Program-made: the position numbers and the translations under genes
Notes under the pieces: model-generated
Told to the model about the DNA's origin: nothing
Databases searched by the model: none
What the model saw: only the letters and a program-made list of their open reading frames with translations
Shown: piece after piece, positions 27,901-38,066 of the stretch
How positions within the stretch are numbered: position 1 is the stretch's first letter
Layout: each line of letters opens with the position of its first letter
NCBI RefSeq assembly: GCF_900155945.1
Contig: NZ_FTMN01000014.1
Coordinates: 22,748 to 86,747 of the forward strand
DNA: 64,000 bases
Source: Marinobacterium stanieri
GTDB taxonomy: Bacteria; Pseudomonadota; Gammaproteobacteria; Pseudomonadales; Balneatricaceae
Reading direction: 5' to 3'

Positions 27901-28412
27901 TCGGCGGGCACTTCAAACCGTCGCACATCACCGCCGAAGCTGGCTGAAATACGATAGCCATGATCAAGGCCGACATGCCATAGCATCAACTCAAAAGGGG
28001 TCAATTGGCCATCGCTCAGAATCAAAATCTGGGGTTCATTTGCCCTATTGACGTGTACACCACCGACAATCAGCTCCAGTTCGGTCTCGCTATCCAGAGC
28101 CCCTCCTTGCAACCGGGAATCTGGCTCAACCTCACTCCAACTGTTCTGGCGTCTGTGCAGAAAGCGGTAATTACGTTCACCAAATAACAACCCGTAGTCG
28201 CTATTCCGATAGATCGCTTCTTCGGTGGCTAAAGCGATTTGGGCTTCTAACCGGCGGGCATCCTGCTGCAACCTTTTCGCGGCTGTATCTGGAAGTGCCA
28301 ACGATACGCTTACGGCTACTAGACCGATGATCAGTACCACTAGCATCAGCTCCAGCAACGTAAATCCCTGTTGATCACCAGTTACCAATATCGGCGGCAA
28401 TGCCCTTTCCAC
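27897..28412 (-). CDS. gspH: T2SS minor pseudopilin GspH
   Basis: 171 residues as drawn, with prepilin motif GFTLLELMLVVLIIGLVA and a beta-sandwich domain. The ATG start overlaps gspG by 38 bp; a TTG eight codons later, inside the last codons of gspG, would give the usual short leader (LVTGDQQG) and is a good alternative. GspH links the tip complex to the GspG filament. Confidence 0.85.
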   Translation of the reverse strand: MERALPPILVTGDQQGFTLLELMLVVLIIGLVAVSVSLALPDTAAKRLQQDARRLEAQIALATEEAIYRNSDYGLLFGERNYRFLHRRQNSWSEVEPDSRLQGGALDSETELELIVGGVHVNRANEPQILILSDGQLTPFELMLWHVGLDHGYRISASFGGDVRRFEVPAE

Positions 28413-28809
28413 CTAGCTCTCCATCAGCGCCCAGAGAATAGATATCTACCTTAGAGTGCTGCCCCGGCTGTAAATACTGGTATGGATTACCCCAAGGATC
28501 TTTAGGCAGCCGCTTTATATAACCGTCTGCGTTATAACGTTTGGGTATCGGATCACTTTCCGGTTTAGCAACCAGCGAGTCCAATCCCTGGTCAGTGGTG
28601 GGATAAACAAAGTTGTCCATTTTATACATATCTAGAGCCTGTTCCATAAGCATCACATCCGTACGCACCTTCTCCACCATCGCCTTGTCCTGATTCTGCA
28701 GTACATTGGGTGCGACAACAGCGACCAGCAATCCCATGATGACAATTACGACCATAATCTCCAGCAGGGTAAAGCCTTGCTGGCCACTATGTTTGAATTT
28801 CCTTTTCAA
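28375..28809 (-). CDS. gspG: T2SS major pseudopilin GspG
   Basis: 144 residues with prepilin motif GFTLLEIMVVIVIMGLLVA, KDPWGNPYQY and the calcium-loop end DIYSLGADGELGG, all standard for the major pseudopilin. It needs a prepilin peptidase (GspO/PilD), which is not in this window and must come from elsewhere. Confidence 0.95.
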   Translation of the reverse strand: MKRKFKHSGQQGFTLLEIMVVIVIMGLLVAVVAPNVLQNQDKAMVEKVRTDVMLMEQALDMYKMDNFVYPTTDQGLDSLVAKPESDPIPKRYNADGYIKRLPKDPWGNPYQYLQPGQHSKVDIYSLGADGELGGKGIAADIGNW

Positions 28810-28820
28810 AATAATCCCAC

Positions 28821-30038
28821 CTATAAAGCCGTCAGATTGTTAAGTTCAAGGATCGGCAGCAGGATAGCCAGTACGATACCCAGAACAATCACCCCCATTA
28901 CCAAGATCAATACAGGCTCGAATAATCCAAGCAACCAGGATATTCTCGTCTCAAACTCGGTTTCTTGCGCTTCCGCCGCCTTCTCTAGCATTCTCTCCAA
29001 CTCGCCACTCTGCTCGCCGTTGGCAATCATGTAGACCAGTAGAGGAGGAAATGGCCCCGATTGCTCGAGCGCTCTGGATAAAGAACACCCCTCACGTACC
29101 AGTCGGGAGGCTTTTTTAACCGCCTGTTTCAGATACAGATTGGTCATAGGCCCAGCTGCCACTTTGAGACCCTGCAGCAAATCCAGGCCACTACCAACCA
29201 GTATCGCCAGAGTGCGGGCGAACTGAAGTGACTGTTGTCCGTTCACGAACGTACGAATAACGGGGAGTTTCATCTGCAGACGGTGCCATGCCGATCGCCG
29301 TTTCGTATTGCTCAGCCACCAGTAACAGAACAGTGCCATGCCAACCAACGCGGCCAAGATAACTGCCCCCCATTGTTGCAGTCCGTCACTGATCACAATC
29401 AAAATTCGCGTCAGCAAAGGCAGGGTTTGCTCGGCATAGGTGAATTGCTCTACAACCTTAGGAACCACATATGTCATCAGCAATGCGATAACACCGATAG
29501 CTACCAGTGTCAGTATCACCGGGTATATCAGAGCGACCTGCATCTTGCCTCGGATCACCTGTAAGCGTTCCCCATACTCAGCCAGCCGCAACAAGACCTC
29601 GTTAAGGTGTCCCGATTCCTCACCTGCGGTCACCATCGCGCGATACAGTTCGCTAAAGCTCCGGGGATACTCTGACAATGCCGAGGCTAAGTTATGCCCT
29701 TCGAGTATCCGCCCACGTACGGACAATACTATGCTTTTCAGCCGGGCGTTATCGGTCTGACGGGTAATGGCGTACAGTGCTTCCTCCAATGGTAAACCAG
29801 AGTCGAGCAACGTCGCTAGTTGCCGAGTAAAGAGGGCCACATCCCGTCCTGCTAACTGCCGCTCTAGGCGGAAAGTAAGCCCGCTACCGGTCTGGCCTCG
29901 CCCCACCTCCTCCACCAAAGTAGGCATTAATCCCCTGTCGCGTAACAGTGTCCGTGCCTGGCGGGGCGAGTCGGCCTCGACCAGCCCCTTACTGGTTTTC
30001 CCTTCACGAGTTAGTGCACGATAGTTGAAAGCTGTCAT
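28821..30038 (-). CDS. gspF: T2SS inner-membrane platform protein GspF
   Basis: 405 residues. Two homologous cytoplasmic helical domains (FTRQLATLLDSGLPLEEAL near 70, and FARTLAILVGSGLDLLQGL near 275) with transmembrane helices near 172-195, 225-245 and 378-400. Polytopic core of the assembly platform. Overlaps gspE by 4 bp. Confidence 0.95.
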   Translation of the reverse strand: MTAFNYRALTREGKTSKGLVEADSPRQARTLLRDRGLMPTLVEEVGRGQTGSGLTFRLERQLAGRDVALFTRQLATLLDSGLPLEEALYAITRQTDNARLKSIVLSVRGRILEGHNLASALSEYPRSFSELYRAMVTAGEESGHLNEVLLRLAEYGERLQVIRGKMQVALIYPVILTLVAIGVIALLMTYVVPKVVEQFTYAEQTLPLLTRILIVISDGLQQWGAVILAALVGMALFCYWWLSNTKRRSAWHRLQMKLPVIRTFVNGQQSLQFARTLAILVGSGLDLLQGLKVAAGPMTNLYLKQAVKKASRLVREGCSLSRALEQSGPFPPLLVYMIANGEQSGELERMLEKAAEAQETEFETRISWLLGLFEPVLILVMGVIVLGIVLAILLPILELNNLTAL

Positions 30039-31561
30039 AACGACTCGGTGTGTATGGTGCGCAGTACCTCTGCGACTGATGTGATTCCCTGCTGTATCAT
30101 GGGATGGGCTTCATCCATAAGAGAACGCATACGACCGGAAAGATACTGACGAACTTGCACTTCGCCGGCCTGTTGGTTAATCAACTCAGCTAGGCGACCG
30201 TCCATCATCACTAGCTCATAAACACCTACCCGACCACGGTAACCGGTTCCGTTACACTGTTTGCAGCCCCGGCTATGAAAGCAACTCTCACCTTCGAGAC
30301 TGGGGGCATTCAACAATGCAGCTTCGTCATTGCTGATCACCCCAAGCTCACGGCAGTGATGACACAACCGCCGAACAAGACGCTGCGCCATTACTCCCTT
30401 AAGACTGGATGCAACCAAGTAAGCGTCAAGGCCGATATCGCGAAGCCTGGTGATTGCCCCAGCTGCACTATTGGTATGCAGGGTGGACAGCACCAGATGG
30501 CCAGTGAGACTGGCTTGTATGGCAACCTCGGCCGTCTCTAAATCACGAATCTCACCTATCATCAACACATCAGGATCTTGGCGCAGCATCGCTCGCAATC
30601 CTTTCGCAAAGGTCATTCCTGCGCGCTGATTGACCTGAGTCTGGCCCACACCATCGATAGCATATTCGATGGGATCCTCAACGGTCAGAATATTACGCGA
30701 GCGCTCATTGAGCAGGCCGATACCAGCGTATAAGGAGGTGGTTTTTCCCGACCCGGTCGGTCCCGTAACCAGAATGATGCCATTGGGCTGCAGTAGTAAC
30801 TGCTTGAAGTGTCTATAGATATCGATAGGCATTCCGAGATCACCCAGGCTAAGTCGAGCCGTTCTCTTGTCCAGCAGACGCATCACCACCCGTTCCCCGT
30901 AGCTGGACGGTAGAGTGGAGACACGTACATCGAGAGCTCGTCCGGCAATCCTCAGTGCGGTACGGCCATCCTGAGGCACACGTTTCTCTGCGATATCCAG
31001 TTTTGCCATCACCTTGATACGCGAAATCAGCAACGGCGCCAGTTTGTAGTTTGGCGATAGAATTTCTCGCAATACGCCGTCGACCCGCAGCCGCACGGAG
31101 AGGCATTTATCGTACGGTTCGATATGGATATCCGACGCTTCCTCCTTGATCGCCTCACTGAGCAGGGCATTAATCAGGCGGATTATCGGGGCATCGCCTT
31201 CAGCGGCAAGAAGATCTTCACTTTCCGGCAGCTCTTCAATCAGTTTAAACAGATCGGCCTCCTCTCCGAGCTGCTCCATCAACTGTATATTGGCTTGAGA
31301 GCTCTGCTGGTAGTGCTGCCCCAGCCTTTGCTCCAAATGTTCGCTACTCACCTGCTCAAGCGGCAGCTCAATATTCAGATAACGGCGCACCTCTAAAATA
31401 GCAGCCAGCGGGGTCTGATCGGTAATAAGGCACAAAGGCTGCCCATCATGCTTATCCTCCACCAACACCCGATATTTATTGGCAAATGAGAAAGGCAGTT
31501 GCCGTTTCAGCGGCAACTCTGCACTCCCATCTACGTCATTGAAATCAATCGCTTCCGACAT
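30035..31561 (-). CDS. gspE: T2SS ATPase GspE
   Basis: 508 residues. N-terminal GspL-binding domain, then Walker A GPTGSGKTT (267-275), Asp box EDPIEY, Walker B LMIGEIRD, His box, and the tetracysteine zinc motif (CHHC ... CKQC) near 395-440. Powers pseudopilus assembly at the cytoplasmic face. Length and motifs are complete, so the machine looks functional. Confidence 0.95.
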   Translation of the reverse strand: MSEAIDFNDVDGSAELPLKRQLPFSFANKYRVLVEDKHDGQPLCLITDQTPLAAILEVRRYLNIELPLEQVSSEHLEQRLGQHYQQSSQANIQLMEQLGEEADLFKLIEELPESEDLLAAEGDAPIIRLINALLSEAIKEEASDIHIEPYDKCLSVRLRVDGVLREILSPNYKLAPLLISRIKVMAKLDIAEKRVPQDGRTALRIAGRALDVRVSTLPSSYGERVVMRLLDKRTARLSLGDLGMPIDIYRHFKQLLLQPNGIILVTGPTGSGKTTSLYAGIGLLNERSRNILTVEDPIEYAIDGVGQTQVNQRAGMTFAKGLRAMLRQDPDVLMIGEIRDLETAEVAIQASLTGHLVLSTLHTNSAAGAITRLRDIGLDAYLVASSLKGVMAQRLVRRLCHHCRELGVISNDEAALLNAPSLEGESCFHSRGCKQCNGTGYRGRVGVYELVMMDGRLAELINQQAGEVQVRQYLSGRMRSLMDEAHPMIQQGITSVAEVLRTIHTESL

Positions 31562-31566
31562 TGTCG

Positions 31567-33552
31567 CTACCGCTTAGGAGGGGGAAGTATATCGATTGAA
31601 CTGGGACCCATACCTGCCCATTCTGGCAGTACCGTCGGCGATTCACCGGGGAATAGCTGAATGGAACGATCATTGTCCAGTAGCTGACGTGCACGAAGAT
31701 AACTATATTTGCTGCTCGTGACCTCCGTCATATTTCGCCGGTCACGGATAATAGTAGGGCGGATAAAAACCATCAGGTTACGGCGGCTGATCTGGCTGGA
31801 ATCGGAGCGGAATAGACGGCCGACAACGGGAACGTTTCCCAGCCCAGGAACCTTGTCACTGACTTCCTGAACATCGTCATCGATGAGCCCGCCCAGGACA
31901 ATAGTGGCGCCATCGTCCACCATTACTGCCGTCTTGATCTCACGCTTATCAGTGATGATGTCGGACGCAGTAATACCGGTCAGCGAGGAGACCTCTTGCT
32001 CGATTTTGAGCTGCACCGCACTACCATCGTTTACCTGGGGCGTCACCTTTAGTTTGATCCCTACATCTTCTCGACTAATGGTCTGGAAAGGATTGCTGTT
32101 ATTATCACCAATAGTCTGCCCCGTTACGATCGGAACCTCGCGTCCTACCAGGATCGACGCTTCCTCATTGTCCATGGTCACCAAACTGGGTGTGGACAGG
32201 ATATTAGAGTCGCTATCGTTCTGCAGCGCTTTCAACAGCACTGCGAAGCTGAGCCCTGATGAATCTACTCGTCCCACTCCGAATGAGACCCCCTCAACCC
32301 CGGACAAAGCAGAAGCCAAACCACTGGTATCATCTAACGCTTCTGCTGTCAGCGCGTTCAAACTGTTGCCCAAGTTGCTGAAGTTGGTGCCGGCGGCGCC
32401 AAAGCGTCCGTTATCCTCCCCACCCAGCAGCCACTGAATCCCCAATTCCTTGGCTCGCGTTTCCGACATCTCGACGATTATCGCTTCGACCATTACTTGA
32501 GCACGCCGGATATCCAGCTGTTCAATAACCTGATTCAAACTGATGATTACCCGGGGGCTACCGGACATTACAATACTGTTGGTCGCTTCGTGCGCCTTGA
32601 TATGGATGTTTTCGCGATTCGCTGAGCTTCTTTGATCTTGCGGATTATCTCCCTCGATAATGGAGTTACCAATGCTTTCCAATACTGTGACCAGATCGGT
32701 AGCCTTGGCATATTTCAGGTAGTAAACACGGGTGTTGCTATCGGTTTTCACCTCGTTGTCAAGTTGTCTGATAATACGCTGCAAATAATTCCGGCCCGCT
32801 TCGTCGGCCCGTATCAGCAAACTGTTGGTTCTAGTATCAGCCGCAATCATCGGCGCCGCACGGGAACCTTCCCCACTTTTCATCTGTTCACGTATTAGCG
32901 TGGTCAGTGTTTGGCTGACTTCCCTGGCCGAGGCATTCTTAAGCTGGATAATCTCAGTATCCTCAGTTTCGGTCTTATCGACTCTCGCGATAATCTCAAG
33001 CAGACGGCGCACATTGGATTCCCGGTCGGTAATCAAAATCACGTTTGAGGCCGGATAGGGCGCAATAATACCGGTCTGGTTATCCACTAGCGGACGCAGC
33101 ACGGGGACCAGCGCTCCCACATCTACGTTATTGACCTGCACAACCCGCGTCACGATGTTCTCGCTGGCCTTCGGTGCTTCGCTGCTGTCGCCCTGTACCT
33201 CTATACCCTCTAGTTTAACGGCCGGTTGAGGTACCACTTTCAGTAGATTGTCGCCGACACTAACCACTGCATAACCGTTGACGCCGAGCTGCACCAGAAA
33301 GATTTCATACAGCTCTTCGGCACTGATTGAATTAGGACTGCGGATCGTAACCTTACCCTTGACTCTTGGGTCGGTAATGATGGTTTTGCCCGTAAGCTTA
33401 CTGACGGTGGCAATAAATTCCACAATATCGGTATCACGCATATCAAGACTGTACTCTTGCGCCTGCACAGAGATACTCAGGAATAGAAAAAGCGAGATAG
33501 GAAGGTAACGGAGGAGGCGGAACCAAAAGAGTACAAACACAATCACATCCAT
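31567..33552 (-). CDS. gspD: T2SS secretin GspD
   Basis: 661 residues with a signal peptide (ISLFLFLSISVQAQ). N0 domain (YSLDMRDTDIVEFIATVSKLTGK), N1-N3 domains (VVQVNNVDVGALVPVLRPL; RYLxR-type repeats with TNSLLIRAD), then the secretin domain (ATLG-type VPIVTGQT, and VGIKLKVTPQV) and the C-terminal LMVFIRPTIIRD. Outer-membrane exit pore. No separate GspS pilotin is seen, but a TPR lipoprotein lies directly upstream. Confidence 0.95.
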   Translation of the reverse strand: MDVIVFVLFWFRLLRYLPISLFLFLSISVQAQEYSLDMRDTDIVEFIATVSKLTGKTIITDPRVKGKVTIRSPNSISAEELYEIFLVQLGVNGYAVVSVGDNLLKVVPQPAVKLEGIEVQGDSSEAPKASENIVTRVVQVNNVDVGALVPVLRPLVDNQTGIIAPYPASNVILITDRESNVRRLLEIIARVDKTETEDTEIIQLKNASAREVSQTLTTLIREQMKSGEGSRAAPMIAADTRTNSLLIRADEAGRNYLQRIIRQLDNEVKTDSNTRVYYLKYAKATDLVTVLESIGNSIIEGDNPQDQRSSANRENIHIKAHEATNSIVMSGSPRVIISLNQVIEQLDIRRAQVMVEAIIVEMSETRAKELGIQWLLGGEDNGRFGAAGTNFSNLGNSLNALTAEALDDTSGLASALSGVEGVSFGVGRVDSSGLSFAVLLKALQNDSDSNILSTPSLVTMDNEEASILVGREVPIVTGQTIGDNNSNPFQTISREDVGIKLKVTPQVNDGSAVQLKIEQEVSSLTGITASDIITDKREIKTAVMVDDGATIVLGGLIDDDVQEVSDKVPGLGNVPVVGRLFRSDSSQISRRNLMVFIRPTIIRDRRNMTEVTSSKYSYLRARQLLDNDRSIQLFPGESPTVLPEWAGMGPSSIDILPPPKR

Positions 33553-33595
33553 GTAATAGTTTTAAGTTCTTAACCCATGTTAACCAGCGTGCAGT

Positions 33596-34324
33596 TTAAA
33601 ATCTATTGCTGGTCGCTGACGAAAGGGCCTTACGTTGCTGGAGAATAGCGTCCGTGCTACTAGCCAAATCATCCAGACCTAACTGGCGATAAGCATCCAC
33701 CATCAGTGCCAACGCCTTTACTACCTCGTCGCTCTGCGGGTAATGCTCGATCAAATAGCGACAGCGATTTAAGACAGATACCGGCTCTTGGCGCCGAAAT
33801 GACTGTTTCGCAGCCATAAATTCACGGGCGGCAGACGCGTGATAGAGTTTGTTCCTTAATTCCTTTGCAGCCGAACGATAAATATTTTCTCCGAGCCGAT
33901 CGGTTACCTGAGTCAGATCTAATGTTGCCTTCTCGACTTGTTGGGCTGAAGGTGCTGGGCTCACTGCCAAACGCGCATTCGCACGCAGGTAGTAGGCATA
34001 GGCCAGCTGTTGTGAATCATTGCTGTTCTTTATCACCTCACGGGCCAGCTCGAATGCTTCTCTCGACTGCCCTAGTTGCAGTTGGCTAAAGGCGAGAGCA
34101 AGCTGTGTATCCTGACGTAAGGGACTCAGCGGATACTGACGCAGAAGTGCCAATAGGCGCACCGCCGCCTGCGGATAATCTTCTGCCTCCATCAATTCAC
34201 GCCCCTGCTGGTACAATTGCTGATCATCAGAGGAGGAATGTAATCCTGCCTGTTTTATACCGCCCGGTGTACAGCCCATCAGCATGAACAGAAACACCAG
34301 AATACCCCATCTTTTCCAAGCCAT
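33596..34324 (-). CDS. BamD-like TPR lipoprotein within the T2SS operon
   Basis: 242 residues with a lipobox (FMLMGC, Cys 18) and TPR-type helices (YQQGRELMEAEDYPQAAVRLLALLRQYPLSP, RQDTQLALAFSQLQLGQSREAFELA) in the style of BamD/YfiO. It sits between gspC and gspD, where no standard T2SS gene belongs. An outer-membrane TPR lipoprotein in this position could act as a pilotin or assembly factor for the GspD secretin, as PilF/PilW do for PilQ. That role is inference; lipoprotein and TPR features are visible. Confidence 0.65.
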   Translation of the reverse strand: MAWKRWGILVFLFMLMGCTPGGIKQAGLHSSSDDQQLYQQGRELMEAEDYPQAAVRLLALLRQYPLSPLRQDTQLALAFSQLQLGQSREAFELAREVIKNSNDSQQLAYAYYLRANARLAVSPAPSAQQVEKATLDLTQVTDRLGENIYRSAAKELRNKLYHASAAREFMAAKQSFRRQEPVSVLNRCRYLIEHYPQSDEVVKALALMVDAYRQLGLDDLASSTDAILQQRKALSSATSNRF

Positions 34325-34357
34325 CCTTGCTACCTATTGCTAAGCGATCAACCAGTA

Positions 34358-35290
34358 TTAAAGTGCACCGAGATCGACCTCGATATCCTTGACCAAACTT
34401 CCCCGGCTGATGCCAACCTTTATCCAGCGTTCCGTCTGCACCAGAGCAACTAATCGAGGCATATTCTGCGGATCGGATATATCAATACCGGCTACATGTG
34501 TAATCAGATCACCTGACTTCAGGCCCAATTGCTTGAACAGTCGCGTATCACTCCCTGGAAGCAGCCGATAGCCGTTAAGCCTACCATTCACAACGTTGGG
34601 TTGTAACTGAGCGAACCGTTCGAAGGTAGATGAGTCGCTAACGAAACTAACTAGGTCCTTTCCTATCAGGGAAGTAATATTCGGCCTGTCCAGGCTGATT
34701 CTTTGCGGTAATTCAGCGATGGAGGATACTTCTGGCGCTGCGGGCGCTAACCACACTGTAGCGTTAATCGGTTCCAACTCTACATACTGCCGTTGACCAT
34801 CCTGATCCAATACAACGCGGTCAGCCTGAATGGCGACCACCTTGACACGTGAGTTGCTCTCCAGCTTGTCGCCAATAGAGTATGCACGCTGACGATTACC
34901 TTCTTGTAGTATCGCCACTGCAGCATCCGGCTCAGAGCCTTTCACAATACCCAAAACCTTCACGGACAAACGGCTCTTTACTAGGGAAGGGATAGGGTCC
35001 TTTTTTGCCTGTTTTTGCTTTGGGGGTACAATAACTATGCGGCCAAATAAGTTGGCTTCCTGCAAACGTACCAAATCTAAACGCTGAACTGGACTGGCCA
35101 GAGACCTAAGAGTCGTTGTGGACATGTTTTCTTCGGGTGCGGCAGAGATCGTCCACACCAACCCCAGCACACTGATCAGAACTACCAGAACTAGAAGTCC
35201 AAGAATTGATTTCCTTATCGTTTCCATACTGACGTAGCGCCACTTCATACCTGATGTGAAACTTATATAGCCACAGCAACCATACAGCAT
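34358..35290 (-). CDS. gspC: T2SS inner-membrane protein GspC
   Basis: 310 residues as drawn; the start is uncertain, with likelier ATGs at 35248 and 35227 (METIRKSILG just before the membrane helix LLVLVVLISVLGLVWTI). A periplasmic HR domain (LSVKVLGIVKGSEPDAAVAIL ... RAYSIGDKL) and a C-terminal PDZ-like domain (GYRLLPGSDTRLFKQLGLKSGDLITHVAGI) define GspC, which links the platform to GspD and selects substrates. First gene of the operon. Confidence 0.9.
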   Translation of the reverse strand: MLYGCCGYISFTSGMKWRYVSMETIRKSILGLLVLVVLISVLGLVWTISAAPEENMSTTTLRSLASPVQRLDLVRLQEANLFGRIVIVPPKQKQAKKDPIPSLVKSRLSVKVLGIVKGSEPDAAVAILQEGNRQRAYSIGDKLESNSRVKVVAIQADRVVLDQDGQRQYVELEPINATVWLAPAAPEVSSIAELPQRISLDRPNITSLIGKDLVSFVSDSSTFERFAQLQPNVVNGRLNGYRLLPGSDTRLFKQLGLKSGDLITHVAGIDISDPQNMPRLVALVQTERWIKVGISRGSLVKDIEVDLGAL

Positions 35291-35439
35291 GTACTGAACT
35301 TATGCTCTTATTACCGGCCCTGGGCGTACTCTCACGGTCTCATATTTGGCGATTGGGCCTCAAATGTTATCTGACCGAGACCTGTCCGACATTTAATACG
35401 ATTGATTTCAGTAGGTAACATCGATTCTCTACTTTTTCA

Positions 35440-36163
35440 TACAGACTCGCCTTGATATCCTGACGCCCAGCATTTCCTGAACGTAGCGGATATCGGCACA
35501 GTGCTTGAGCATGTGGGTTGTGCTGGCATGCCTCACGAGATGACAAGCTCCGTCCTTACCGACGCCGGACCGGCGCACATATTCACCTACCAGATCGGTC
35601 AGGGCGATGCTCTGGATACGTCGATCTGTATGTCCTAAGAATGCGGCCGTACCTCACTCCAGCGTCCTCGGTGCAATCTGAACCTTGCGATCCAATGAGC
35701 CTTTGCCTTTTCGGATTGTGATCACCTGTTCCGCGAAATCGATATCCGCCAGGTCGAGCTGGGCCAATTCACTGAAGCGTATGCCGGTAGTGTAGTAGAC
35801 CTCCAAGATTGCCCTGTCTCTCAGTCCCATGCGACCCTTGGCAAGCGTCTAGTTAAAGATCAGCTTGATCTCCTGATAGGCCAGTATCACAGGCGGCTGC
35901 TTCCGGAGCACAAGGGGAAGCGGAAGTTTGCTGAAAAAATCGGACTGAGTGATGTCGCAGAAACGCATACGCTTGAGGACGCCGGTCACCGCCATCAGAC
36001 GCATACGCTGGGTCGATAGATCAAGCGGCGTGATATCACAAGGCTTTCGATAGCAATAAAGGTAACACCGATAGGCTTCCAGCAGCTCCAGATTGATATC
36101 ATTAATGGTCGTGACACCTTGGCCGGCCCCCACAGGTACAGAAAATAGAGTCATGCATAGCAT
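35440..36163 (-). pseudogene. Tyrosine recombinase (XerC/D-type) pseudogene
   Basis: The N-terminal core-binding domain (36163-35849: INLELLEAYRCYLYCYRK, then MRFCDITQSDFFSKLPLP) is followed by a stop, then in the same sense MGLRDRAILEVYYTTGIRFSEL with the first catalytic Arg, another stop, and in a shifted frame CHLVRHASTTHMLKHC with the HxxR box. At least two stops and one frameshift make it dead. It lies beside the T2SS operon and may mark an old integration event. Confidence 0.7.
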
Positions 36164-36336
36164 CCTTTCGATGAGGGCACAAGGCTCTGTCCTCGCTCGT
36201 TAGAGTAATTTCTAACAAATCTGTTACAGTACCGGTAGCTGTTAAATCGCCTTCAGCAGCCACCCAGCTGTCTAATATGGATTAGAAGCAGCACTAATGG
36301 TTTCCAGCAGACTGCATCACCTCATCAGTGCATCAT

Positions 36337-36476
36337 TTACTTCCTGTCAACGCTCAGGGATTCGGCGCGTTCGCGAGTACCTTCTACATCCACTGCAAAG
36401 TTGTTATCAATAACCCATTTATCCGAATTAATAAGAGTGTGCCCCCATACAAGGAGCCAGACGGGGTAAAGGGAAT
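36337..36476 (-). pseudogene. 3' fragment of an unknown gene
   Basis: Minus-strand frame reading WGHTLINSDKWVIDNN and DVEGTRERAESLSVDRK with a stop at 36337. No start; an upstream stop lies near 36480. The composition looks like true coding sequence, but the gene is not recognisable. Confidence 0.3.
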
Positions 36477-36526
36477 TTAGTCACAAGAGTAGTAGCAATA
36501 CAGAAACACTTCTTACGTAACGAAAT

Positions 36527-38036
36527 AGACCCGCTCAGGCGGGTCTCAGACTGCTGACAAAGTCCTCGCCACTGTGCGGGGACTTCTTATAATGGGACCA
36601 TGCTAAAAAATAGAGCCCCAACCCAGTCCGAACTGGAGTTTGTCTGCATTGATGAACTCGTTCCGCCGACCACTTGCTATGCAAGATCGATAAGGCCATC
36701 GATTTCAGCTTCATCCACGATCTGGTCAAAGACCTCTACTGTAATGACAATGGCCGACCGGCTCTTGATCCGACCCTGCTGTTCAAGCTGTTGTTCCTCG
36801 GCTACCTCTACGGTGTGCGCAGTGAGCGTCAGTTAATCCGCGATGTGCAGATCAACGTCGCCTATCGCTGGTTCCTGGGTCTGAATCTCACCGACAAGGT
36901 GCCGGATGCCTCAACACTGAGCCAGAACCGGCGCCGCCGTTTCAACGCGTCAGAGGTATACCAGCAGATCTTCGATGAGATTGTGCTGCAGGCCATGTGC
37001 AAGAAGCTGGTCTCAGGCAAGACGCTGTACACCGACTCCACCCACCTAAAGGCCAATGCCAACAAGAACAAGAACAAGTGGATCAAGGTGCGTGCGGCTA
37101 GCTCGAGTCGAGACTATTTGGACGCACTGGATCAGGCGGTCGAGGAGGATCGCCTGGCTCATGGAAAAAATCCCTTGTCGCCGCGCTCGAGCGAGCCCGA
37201 GACGCGGGAAATTAAGCAAAGCACAACCGACCCCGACAGCGGTTACATGGTGCGTGACGGCAAGCCCAAAGGCTTTTTCTACCTGGATCGTCAGGCCGAG
37301 CGGTTCGGCTTTGCGATCCGGTCGGTGGGGCTGGACGCCGGCTATTTCACGGCAGGCATTTGCAAGGGCCTGGAGGAGCGTCAGATCTACGGTGTCATTG
37401 GCTACCGGCGACCGACCCACCGCAAAGGCTACTTTTACAAGCGGGAATACCATTACGACGCCGAGCAGGATCGCTATACCTGTCCCGAGGGTGCCGTCCT
37501 GATCTACAAGACCACCGATCGCAAGGGCTACCGACACTACCGCTCAGACCCTGATCGCTGTTTGAGCTGTCCACAGCGCGAGCGCTGTACCCGCAATGCT
37601 AAAAGGGAAAAGACGCTGACGCGCCATGTCTGGGAGGACAGTAAGGAACGGATCGGCCAGCACTGCTTGAGTTCGGGAGGGCAGCTTATCTATCAGCGTC
37701 GCAAGGAAACCGTGGAGCGAAGCTTTGCCGACGCCAAGGAGCTGCACGGATACCGCTATGCTCGGTTCCGCGTGCTGGAACGGATGAAAGGCCAGTGTTT
37801 ACTGGCGGCTGCCGCTCAGAACATCAAAAAGATCGCATTACTGACGGTCTAATACATCGATGACCATCATTGATCTGTGCTACGCACATCCATCGAGCAA
37901 AAGCGGCCGTTTGGTTAATCGACATCACGCATGAAAAAACTGACCATGCCAGAGTTACGGCCGAGCAGAAAAACAAACCCCGACCAAAATGACCGGGGTT
38001 TGTCAGTAACCTGAGAAGACCCGCTCAGGCGGGTCT
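36527..38036 (+). mobile_element. IS1182-family element between identical hairpins
   Basis: Both borders carry the hairpin AGACCCGC-TCAG-GCGGGTCT (36527-36546 and 38017-38036), each followed inward by an imperfect repeat (CAGACTGCTGACAAA left; CAGGTTACTGACAAA right, read inward). The transposase inside is damaged. Because the hairpin is itself a palindrome it may be part of the terminal repeat or a duplicated target such as a terminator. Confidence 0.7.
36600..37852 (+). pseudogene. IS1182 transposase, frameshifted and internally deleted
   Basis: Starts at ATG 36600 (MLKNRAPTQSELEFVCIDELVPP), then loses one G near 36667 and continues in the frame reading LLCKIDKAIDFSFIHDLVKDLY to 37852. The DDE core residues are visible (YTDSTHLKANANKNK; AVGLD-like SVGLDAGYFTAG; RKETVERSFADAKELHGYRY) but about 30 residues expected between GFFYLD and RQAERFGF are missing in frame. 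Residual full-length expression is unlikely. Confidence 0.75.
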
Positions 38037-38066
38037 ATTTGTTTGGCATCAATATGGGGAGTGGAA

